From Yamagishiella unicocca (taxonomy: Eukaryota > Chlorophyta > Chlorophyceae > Chlamydomonadales > Volvocaceae): a stretch of DNA of 64,000 nucleotides. The DNA lies in assembly GCA_003116995.1 (NCBI GenBank), contig BDSL01000024.1:310001-374000 (forward strand). Reading direction: 5' to 3'. This document shows, one piece after another, positions 56,501 through 64,000 of this stretch; position 1 is the first letter of the stretch, and each line of letters begins with the position of its first letter. The position numbers and the translations under genes were made by a program. Below the pieces are notes generated by a model. The model was not told the origin of the DNA. It saw only the letters and a list, made by a program, of their open reading frames with translations, and ran no database searches.

Positions 56501-59500
56501 CGGGAGCAGCCAGCAGGTCTGCGGCCAGGCTGCTGGCTGCGGCACCGCGGGCGTACGGCACGTACGGCACCGATCAATTCAGTTAGTGCTAGTGGCGGCG
56601 GTGGTGGCGGCGGTGGTGGTGACGGCGGTGGTGGTGGCGGTGGTGGTGATGGCGGTGGTGGTGGCGGCGCTGTTTAGATAGGGTATTCCGGCGCACCCAC
56701 CCACCTGGCATCAACATCTCATCCGCGTCGATGTGCATCATCCAGTTGACCCCCTCGTCCCGCGCGTGCTGCAGCGCCAGGTCTCCGCAGAAGCCCTGCT
56801 TGGCCATCAGCCGCCAGTTGCCGGGCAGCTGCCCCCACTCATGCGTGGCAGCGAACTTGCGCCACTTCGCATTCAGCTCCGGCTTGGCGAAGGGTGGCGA
56901 GATGAGGATGAGTTTGACGCTGCGGATCTGCTCCAGCGCCCTCAGCGTGGTTTCGTCCCGGCCTTGGTAGCCAATCTGGCGGTGGCGGCGGCAGCGGCGG
57001 CAGGCGGAGGAGCAGTGAGAGGCGCAGCAGCAGCAGGCGGTTACACACATATGGGGGTGAGGAAGAAGAGGTTGCGAGGAGAACCGGTTACACGACGTAG
57101 GAAGCGGAGGGCAGAAACCAACCGGCGAATAGGGGTGAGGGCGAGGGGCTACAATAGGGGTGAGGGCGAGGGGGAGGTGTTGGACCTACATAGAAGCGGC
57201 AGATCCCAAGGTGCGTGTGCCACTGCAGCCAGGGCAGCAGCGACCGCCGCAGCCCCCACATGTTGCCATTCCACACTCCGAAGGCCGCGACGCGGACGGT
57301 GGTGCCGTGACCCAGCCGCCCGGTGCCGTTGCTGCACACCTGGGGGCCCATACGCGGGGGGTGGCAGCGGGAGGAGAGGAGGGCGCAAGGGGCCAGCAGG
57401 AGGCACCGGCGGACAGTGGGTGACGTGGCGAGGTCCTTCGCTCCATGCACGTGTGGGGTAGGGCACCCGGGAGCAAGCAGTGGGGTGCTGTTGACGAGGG
57501 CTGCGCCAACCAGCCGCGAGGGCGGGGGCAAGCAGAGGGCACACAGGGGCCACACAGGCACACAGGGGCCACACAGGCACACAGGGGCCACGCAGGCACA
57601 CAGGGGCCACACAGGCACACAGGGGCCACACCGGCACACAGGGGCCACGCAGGCACACAGCAAGAAAGCGAACTGCCGGCCGCTCGCTCCAGAACCCTCC
57701 CTAGAGCGCTAGCACCAGAGGGCCCCCTGGAGCGCTTGATCCAGAGGCCCCCTTGGAGCGCTAGTGCCGCGGCAGTTGGGCCCCCAGCCGCACCTCGTCA
57801 GTTAGTTGGTTGAGGAATGCGACACGTGCCGGCACGGTGTCCAACTCCTGCGGCGGGCACACGGGTACGGCAAGACACGTCAGCCGGTGAGCGGTTGGGA
57901 GCCGTTAGGCAGTTGCAGCCGGCAGTCCTGGGGTCCACGTGCTTGCTGGCGGCTGCAGGTCAGGTGCTGGCCGGCGCGCTGCAGCCGCCGCAGTCGCCGT
58001 CTGGCCGCTGGATGCGCTTCCTGGCTAACACAGACGGTGCCGTCACTGCCGCCGCTGCCGCTGCTGCCCTCACTGCCGCCGCTGCCGCCGCTGCCGCTGC
58101 TGCCGTCGCTGCCGCCGCTGCCGCTGCTGCCGTCGCTGCCGCCGCTGCCGCTGCTGCCGTCGCTGCCGCCGCTGCCGCTGCTGCCGTCGCTGCCGCTGCT
58201 GCCGCTGCTGCCGCTGCTGCCGTCGCTGCCGCCGCTGCCGCTGCTGCCGTCGCTGGCGCCGCTGCTGCTGCTGCCGTCGATGCCGCCGCTGCTGCTGCTG
58301 CCGTCGATGCCGCCGCTGCTGCTGCCGCCACCACCACGCGCGGTTACATCGTGTACGTGTTGGCAGGGTCCTTCAAGTGCCTGGTCGCTTCACGGCAGCG
58401 CCACAGCGGCGAAGCTACGCCGCCGCCGGAGGGCTGAGCGGGTAGAGAGCTGTAAGACTGTGGATGACCTGCAGCTGCGACCCATGGGACCGATACCGGC
58501 CGCCTGTGCTGTTCGCCGAGACCGCTGACCCACACCGGGACCAGGACTGCGGGCCCCCAACCGCCCCCGATGGCAGTTCCAATCTGTCTTCCCTCCCCTT
58601 AATCCCACCCCCCACCCCACCCCGATGACACACGTGCTCCCCGGCCAACTCCCAACTCCCAACCGCCCCGCCCCCTCCTCAGCCCCCACCCCACCTTCAT
58701 TGGGTCCCAGGGAGCCATGTGCAGCATAGCTGACGTGGGCAGGGACTGGTTCCGGAGCGCCTTGCTGCAGTCCACCTTGGCCTGGCGGTTTTGCTTCTGC
58801 GGGGGAGAGACATGGGGCGGGGGGTGTCCGAGCGGGGTGGGGTGGGGACCGAGGGGTGGGGCGGGGACGAGGAGTGGGGCGGGGACGAGGAGTGGGGCGG
58901 GGGACGAGGAGTGGGGCGGGGACGAGGAGTGGGGCGGGGGACCGAGGGGTAGCCAGGAAGCTCGAGGAAACGATAAAGGATACAATGTCACTAGCGTGAG
59001 CAAAGCCCTTAACAAGCGACGTAGGCGTGGGAGGCGGCGTATAAAAGCGTGTTGGTGGTGGGCACGTGGCGCGGGGTGGCAGGGAAAAACCGTGTACGCG
59101 AGAAACGCGAGAAAAACCGTCTAGAACAGAGGTTGCGAGATGCATGCTGGAGAACTTGGTGGGGCGGGGGCCGGGGTAAGGGGAGGTGGCGGCAAGAGCC
59201 CAAAGCCGCGGCATCCGAACCCTTGCGCCCTTGGCTCGCCGGCTAGGGGGCTTTGGACCCTCCTGGGGCTCCGAGGGGCGCGAGGACGGCCCGGGTTGGG
59301 AGAAGCGGCGAGTGTGTGTGCTGCCGCGCGCAGCTGCAGCGGGCGACGGCAGGAGGAGTGCAGCTGCGTGAAGGCCGGGACGTCGCGACAGCCAGGATGG
59401 GGCGGGCTGCTGAGACCGTTGGGGGCTGCCAGTGCCACGTGTCTGGCAGGCGGACCTGCCCTGCCTGGTTGTCGATCCTGGCGCGGCCTTTTGTTGTCCC

Positions 59501-60158
59501 ACAACTGGGCTGCGACGGCGGGGGCTGCCGTACCCCGCTCGCCGCTTCTCCCAACCCGGGCCGTCCTCGCGCCCCTCGGAGCCCCGGAAGGGTCCGAAGC
59601 CTCAACACCGCGCTATGCACCCACCTCCAGGTATGCTTCCAGTTCGGAGTAGATGGCGACCTTAACCTGAGCCGCAAAGCAACGGGCCGCACGTCAGCGC
59701 CGGTCAGCGCCGTACTCGAAGGACACAGTTTTAGCGCTTGGCTTTTTCAAATCCACCAAGCAAGCTGATGCCAAGACACATCGGTGCACCCATGCAGTGC
59801 ACCTGGGCGCGGCATGTTCCTAACTGTTTGGAGCCGGCTGGGCATCGCCCCGATGGTGATGAAAGAGAGCGAGGAGAAGCAGGTGCCAACCCAATCACAC
59901 CTCCCGACGCAGTCGCCGCGTCCAGTATCCCGGTTTATGTGTCCGCGAGGCGAAGTCGGGCACAGGCTGCGGTTCAGGAATGCTCATGCCCGAGTGTTGG
60001 TGCAGCTTTCTCATGCTTAGAGCGCCAGGTCCATAGAAGTCATTCATCGCAACTAGCGATGATCCTTCCAGCTGACGTGAGGCCTGACCCCAGTGCAGCC
60101 AGGCGTCGGCTTGCTGTAGCAAGACAGCGAGAACCAACAGTGATATTGCCATTTCCAT
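53562..60158 (-). CDS. secretory-pathway glycosyltransferase, GT2/GT92-like (GT-A fold)
   Basis: Predicted to transfer a sugar from a nucleotide donor inside the secretory pathway; substrate unknown. Exons: 60158-59901, 59666-59625, 58796-58695, 57847-57794, 57339-57190, 56975-56705, 56518-56410, 56090-56009, 55604-55513, 55222-55057, 54647-54516, 53795-53562. All phases agree; 563 residues with start and stop. The N-terminus is a signal peptide or anchor (MEMAISLLVLAVLLQQADAW). VRVAAFGVWNGNMWGLRRSL precedes a WLQWHTHLGICRFYVGYQGRDE block, the entry of this fold. MMHIDADEML supplies the metal-binding DxD (285-287). DLLAAPGWAAALKMHNHEAL and KLTLLHISYASWHDLIGKA follow, as in algal and plant relatives. 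The C-terminus is basic (RRQQRRRRGL). One exon is 42 nt. Assignment to GT2 (Glyco_tranf_2_4) versus GT92 is unsettled. It is divergent from the GT90 gene. Confidence 0.82.
53805..53960 (+). repeat. family D dispersed short repeat, four tandem copies
   Basis: Each copy reads GAAGACCCGGTTACACGACA or close; the last two continue into GGAAACGGA. They lie in the final glycosyltransferase intron, beginning next to the exon 12 acceptor. Confidence 0.75.
54722..54775 (+). repeat. family C dispersed short repeat (partial)
   Basis: GATGAGAGGAAACCCATAGG then CCGGCGCTTGAG. It resembles 48108 and lies in glycosyltransferase intron 10. Confidence 0.55.
55703..55742 (+). repeat. family A dispersed short repeat
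   Basis: CAGAATCCGCGAATCCACGG then CCC. It lies in glycosyltransferase intron 8. Confidence 0.65.
57078..57120 (+). repeat. family D dispersed short repeat
   Basis: GAACCGGTTACACGACGTAG then GAAGCGGAGGGCAGAAAC. It lies in glycosyltransferase intron 5. Confidence 0.7.
57540..57660. repeat. ~20-bp tandem repeat ACACAGGGGCCACACAGGC, ~6 units
   Basis: It lies in glycosyltransferase intron 4. The open frames on both strands are products of the repeat. Confidence 0.85.
58040..58325. repeat. CTGCCGCCG/CTGCTGCCGTCG triplet-based repeat
   Basis: Nested 9- and 18-27-bp units lie in glycosyltransferase intron 3. They give long polyalanine frames on both strands and no real coding signal. Confidence 0.85.
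58855..58945. repeat. 18-bp tandem repeat GGGACGAGGAGTGGGGCG, ~5 units
   Basis: It lies in glycosyltransferase intron 2. Confidence 0.85.
59077..59165 (+). repeat. family C dispersed short repeat
   Basis: AGAAAAACCGTCTAGAACAG then AGGTTGCGAGATGCATGCTG and GAGAACTTGG. It lies in glycosyltransferase intron 2 and is the best match to 28158-28240. Confidence 0.7.
59249..59601. mobile_element. MITE-like element with ~64-bp inverted arms
   Basis: Left arm 59249-59312 (GGCTTTGGACCCTCC ... GGGAGAAGCGGCGAG) and right arm 59538-59601 are inverted copies with few mismatches, around a 225-bp loop. It lies in glycosyltransferase intron 2. No target duplication was identified, so it may instead be a simple inverted duplication. 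Confidence 0.55.
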
Positions 60159-60366
60159 ACTACAATCGGCGTCAGCAATCAGTTTTGTGTGACGCTACTA
60201 TGAGTGTCTACGAAAGTATGTTCAAACAACGGTTGTACGACTGGGTAGTCCGATCGTAGACTGTTTCCGGTTGGCCGCAGCCCTCGCAGGCACCACGATC
60301 TGGGCTTGCATCGTTGCTCCGTATGCATAACCGTTCACAGCTGTCCTTCCGAGGGGCTCTTATTTG
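60159..60366. promoter_or_regulatory. shared divergent promoter region of the two glycosyltransferase genes
   Basis: The start codons of the minus-strand glycosyltransferase and the plus-strand GT90 gene lie 208 bp apart (274 bp if GT90 starts at 60433). Composition is lower in GC than the genes. No TATA box was assigned. Confidence 0.5.
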
Positions 60367-63300
60367 ATGACGGGAAGGCCTCAGAACTCGGGACAGCTTT
60401 CATGTGACAGTTCGTTGTTTCGTAGGCCTTCAATGGCGTTCACGTGTCTTACCAACGCATTGCTTACGAGCATAGTGCTGCTCATGACGTTGCCCCAACA
60501 CTCGGTCGGTACCATCGCGTTTGCCGCCCTTCGGATTCACAGGCTTCTAGCTAAACCTGACAACGCGCAACCACAATTGCAGGCTTACGATTGTAGTGCA
60601 CACCCATGGATTGACGAGGTTGTCAAACTCTGGTTTCGGCCATCCTACAAGGTTGCCCGGCAGTCCGAAAAGACGGTCGAGGAGAGCCTTCAAGCCATCG
60701 GAGCCATAAGCTGGTATGGTTCCTGCATCGTGCACGGGCAGCGGCGGTAACTTGAACGGGAACCACCCCTGTAGGGTAACTGCTCTCGGGTTCCCGGCCA
60801 GGGGGGTGCCCTCCCTCCACCCCCATCGCTTACTTGGATCCTTCTCCACGCGCCTACTTACCTCGGCCACCACTGCCCAACACGCACACGCTCCCCCGCT
60901 TCTCCCTCTTTCCCCCCGGAGATGCGTCATGCGGCAAAGCCCCCCCATCCCGCCATCAGTGTCCAACGACCATGCGCCAACTATCCTGCCCACGTCGTGT
61001 AAACGGTTCTTATGCCATCCCGCCATCGTTCCCGAGGAGACCTGCACGCTGTCGTGACACGATGCCGGCTTGGCGCTCCGCCGTACCCAGTGCGTATACT
61101 AGCGTGTATGTAGACAGCTGGGAGGCTCAAAATAGCCCAAAAACTCATTTGCCCCCCCCCAAAATTGCCCAAAAACTCATTTGCCCTCCCCCTCCTCCCC
61201 CCGCCCCCCGGCACGCGCAGGGGAAAATACCCCACGGGCAAGACTATGGGCATCCTGTCGTACGACGAGGCCACCGGCGCCTACCGCCTGCGCTTCGAGC
61301 TGCTGCACCGGCACAATGAGCCGCATAAGCCCGCCGGCATGCAGCGGGTGATCGAGCGGGCCGTGCTGCAGCACAACGCGGATCTGGTGGAGGCGCTGGG
61401 CAGGAAGGAGCTCCGATTCATATTCGGGACGGAGGTGAGGGGTGTCGCGGAAGCGAGGCTGCGGTAGGATCTGTCGGGTGCTACCACTTGGGGTCGGAGG
61501 GGGTTGCGACACGAACCCTGGCACGAGGGGAAAACCGTTTGTGACCGGGGTGGGGCCCGAGCAGGACGCGATTGCTGCACTGGAGGGACAATGCTGCAAT
61601 GGCCGGGCCGTGCGCGGAACCCGTATCCGTACCCGTACCTCACGGACATGTGCCGTACATGCCGAAAGTGCCCGGGCGCCAACCTTTCGTCGCTGGCATT
61701 TGGAGTTGTTTCCTTGGCGACCCGCAAGCGTAGGGTGGAGGCGTCATGAGAGGGCCAGGTGGCAGCTGGCAGGGCGGGACAAGCTGCGGCCAGGGCGGGA
61801 AGCTCGGAGTGGCGATGGCGAGGCTTCTCGGCGATGTGGGCGGGAGGGTGTATTGGGCTGGATTCGTGCACGCGTGTGCGCGTGTGTTGACGGAAGCACA
61901 TACCGGAAGGGGAAAGGCTCGGGGCCGTAGAATGCGCGTCTGCGCCAAGCCAGTCACGAAAGGGGCAGGGCGCGTGTCCTGCAGCATCGAACGCGTGTTC
62001 TACAGTATTTCCCCTTCCCGTGTTTTCCCGTGTTTTCCCGTGACGTGTCGTGTGGTGTCGTGGCGTGGTGTGGTGTGTGGGCACCTCTCTAGCGCCCACC
62101 TCCGGTCACCCTCCCCACCCAACCAAAGCCAGAACGTCCCGACCGCCCCCGCGACCCACTCCCCGCACCGTGCCGCTGTTGCTTCCGCGCCACGCCCCAC
62201 CCTTGCTTCTTGCCGCCTGCCCGGCACCCCCAGGACTTCCCCATCGTGGACACCTACCTAAAGCTCCGGCTGCCGTCCTTCCAAATGTGCGTCAGCCCCG
62301 AAACCGCGGACGTGCCCGTGCCAGGTGCGTCGGCTCCGAAACCGCGGACGTGCCCGTGCCAGGTGCGTCGGCTCCGAAACCGCGGACGTGCCCGTGCCGG
62401 GTGCGTCGGCTCCGAAACCGCGGACGTTCGCTCCAGCTCCGAAACCGCGGACGTGCCCGTGCCAGGTGCGCCAGCTCCGATACCGCGGACGTTCGCTCCA
62501 GCTCCGAAACCGCGGGCATGCCAGTGCCAGGCGCGTCAGCCCCGAAACCGCGGACGTGCTCGTGCCAGGCGCGCCAGTTCCGAAACCGCGGGCGCGCCGG
62601 GAGGTTGCACAAGCGAGTAGCTGGCGCGCAGCCGGTCCCGACCGAGTAGTGTGTCCCCGCGCACCACCATTCCCACCCGCGTGGAGGGTTTGCGGCGGGG
62701 TGCCTGGCGCCCTTGGTTTCGGGGCCCCGCGGCAGCCGTACGACGCATCCCATCCCATTCGTTCTTTTCGCGTGAATCTCGTCGCCGCACGCTGCGCTGT
62801 GCCTTCGGACCTGATGTTGCTTCAATCCGTTGGAGCATGTTGTAGGTCAGATTCGATGTCTCTATCGTATAGTGGTTAGTACATCACGTTGTGGCCGTGA
62901 AGACCCCGGCTCGATTCCGGGTAGGGACACGTTTTTATCCAATCCTTATCGTGCGGACGCGCGGTGTGAATTGGGTTCCCGTGCCCTTCTCCACCTCATG
63001 TCACCGGACCTCACGCATCGCCGGCAGACTTCACTTGGGAGCTATACAGCCAGGCCCAATACTCCAACAACAGCTGGTGGGAGGTGCGACGGCTGCTGCT
63101 GCTCAAGTCTGACATGCTCCCGTGGAGGCTGCGGGAGCGCGACCTCTTCATGCGAGGCGACGCGGGGGTGGGCTATCGGAAGGTCCTCATGCCCATCATG
63201 CACGAAGTACAGGTGGGCAGTCTCGCGCGGGCAGCAAATAAACACATGTGTGCTTCGGAGGGAGGGGGAGAACGAAGAGGGAGGCAGGTGAGCGACGTCG

Positions 63301-63674
63301 GAGTGGTGGAGCCGATGGCAATGGGGTGGCATGTACCGGTCTTTTTTTAAATGTTTGGTTGACCCCGGCTAGGATTGCAGTGGTTGGAGTCGTTGGGGGT
63401 TAGGCTGGCTGGTCGGGCGGGTCTGTCGTATTTGGGGGGGGGGAGCGGGGGCGTGGTTTCCACCAGGAGAAAGTTAGGGTGTGCCGGTGAGCGATGGGCA
63501 TCGATTGCCGGCCCCTGTAAAGGCACCATAACGGCCCTTGCCATGGACACGCCCACCAACTGTCAACCGCCTCCGCTCGCTAACCACCTCCGTCCAGGTC
63601 AACAGGTCGGACATGGCGCTGTTCGGTATGAAGGTCAACATCCGCAGCACCGGTTACTACGTGACGGATATGAA
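60367..63674 (+). CDS. GT90 (CAP10/POGLUT-like) glycosyltransferase, 3' end unresolved
   Basis: GT90 enzymes add xylose or glucose to proteins or glycans in the ER/Golgi. Exons: 60367-60746, 61221-61434, 62234-62324, 63028-63212, 63598-63674; phases agree, 315 residues so far. An alternative start is 60433. MAFTCLTNALLTSIVLLMTL is a signal anchor. Family blocks appear in order: LRFIFGTEDFPIVDTYLKLR with the acidic DFP core, DVPVPDFTWEL, and WWEVRRLLLLKSDMLPWRLR followed by LFMRGDAGVGYRKVLMP. The last aligns with the PWxxR...FRG...R donor-site block of CAP10 proteins. The exon 3 donor lies in a tandem repeat with further donors. After 63674, two acceptors (63952 and about 63955) give different ends, one stopping after a few residues. 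The C-terminal third expected for the family lies past the window or is missing. It is divergent from the gene at 53562-60158. Confidence 0.75.
60958..61018 (-). repeat. family B dispersed short repeat
   Basis: CGACCATGCGCCAACTATCC then TGCCCACGTCGTGTAAACGG. It lies in GT90 intron 1. Confidence 0.7.
62287..62600 (+). repeat. 38-bp tandem repeat overlapping the end of GT90 exon 3 and its donor
   Basis: The last 38 bp of exon 3 (GAAACCGCGGACGTGCCC then GTGCCAG) and the following GTGCGTCGGCTCC are repeated about seven times with some truncated units. GTGCG donors recur at 62325, 62363, 62401 and 62466; later units have GCGCG instead. The donor at 62466 is 141 nt on, in frame and without a stop. 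Confidence 0.85.
62858..62929 (+). tRNA. tRNA-His (GTG anticodon)
   Basis: The 72-nt cloverleaf has a 7-bp acceptor stem GTCTCTA/TAGGGAC (one T-G pair) and a D arm GTAT...GTAC. Anticodon stem TCACG/CGTGA surrounds loop TTGTGGC, with anticodon GTG at 62891-62893. The T arm is CCCGG-CTCGATT-CCGGG and the discriminator is A. No intron. The extra 5' G of mature tRNA-His is added after transcription in eukaryotes. The gene lies inside GT90 intron 3 on the same strand. Confidence 0.95.
62932..62936 (+). terminator. RNA polymerase III terminator
   Basis: A run of five T starts three bases after the tRNA 3' end, the usual stop signal for RNA polymerase III. Confidence 0.8.
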
Positions 63675-64000
63675 GTGAGTGCTGCTGTTGGGTCGGCGTG
63701 CGCGTTGCTGGAGTACGTAAGAATGCTACGTACTAGCTACTGCGTGAATTGGTCCCATCTGGGCCAACCTAACGTGCCGGCCATCACACCGATATGGTAC
63801 CGACCCGCCGCATGGGGCTGCCGTACATCATTCCGCTGCTTCGCTCCCCTATTGCCCTGGTTCCTGCCTCCGCGTCGCCATGTGTCGGCTGACCATCCTC
63901 GCCCCTTTCTGCTCTCCTCCTCACCCACTGTAACAGTTACGACTTTCATTTTTAGGCTTAGAAACCTCCACTCTCGTACGGCACCGCGTACTTGTCATCG
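63675..64000 (+). other. probable intron and unresolved last exon of GT90 gene
   Basis: After donor AA|GTGAGT the DNA runs without a family motif. Near the window edge two AG sites follow a pyrimidine tract (GTAACAG and TTTTTAG). Neither gives a stretch clearly matching GT90. Confidence 0.4.

Noticed and set aside
57817..58437. Polyalanine proteins on both strands
   Set aside because: A triplet repeat inside a glycosyltransferase intron gives open frames on both strands with no other coding sign.

Overview
The window is nuclear DNA of a green alga, most likely a volvocine or other chlamydomonadalean. The evidence is GC-rich, intron-dense genes with cag|gtg-type junctions, a guanylate cyclase of the volvocine receptor-cyclase type, a plant-type kinase-associated phosphatase, algal retrotransposons and a TGTAA-type polyadenylation motif. 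No bacterial operon or organellar gene is visible. All gene models were built by hand from reading frame, splice-site phase and family motifs. Most junctions are phase-consistent, but none is backed by transcript data.

Layout. 1-7276: no convincing gene; two inverted copies of a GGTTACC-rich element, minisatellites and one broken dioxygenase-like frame. 7401-19785 (+): a 14-exon guanylate cyclase, 5' end unresolved. 19930-27480: a transposon cluster with a decayed Ty1/copia element (-), a 5'-truncated LINE (-), and a 1360-bp DNA element with 29-bp perfect inverted ends and a TAA duplication, followed by unnamed repeats. 28072-38029 (-): a 14-exon BIRC6-type ubiquitin-conjugating enzyme with an N-terminal RanBP2 zinc finger. 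38160-38736 (+): a small DUF2256 zinc-ribbon protein, divergent from the E2 gene. 39309-49005 (+): a 13-exon KAPP-like protein (membrane anchor, FHA, PP2C). 49006-53561: no gene. 53562-60158 (-): a complete 12-exon secretory glycosyltransferase. 60367 to beyond the right edge (+): a GT90 (CAP10/POGLUT-like) glycosyltransferase, with a tRNA-His gene inside its third intron.

The genes form two head-to-head pairs: E2/DUF2256 with 130 bp between starts and glycosyltransferase/GT90 with 208 bp. Both members of the second pair have N-terminal signal or anchor segments, so they probably serve the same secretory glycosylation route. E2 and KAPP point to ubiquitin and phospho-signalling, and the cyclase to cGMP signalling.

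The most unusual signal is in the introns. Several minisatellites start exactly at an exon edge and copy the splice site with it, giving arrays of potential alternative donors or acceptors (GT90 exon 3, KAPP exon 12, E2 exon 2). Separately, at least four families of short dispersed sequences recur in introns of the four genes right of 28 kb. I did not find them in the cyclase gene, which has a different intron style. The transposon cluster marks that boundary.
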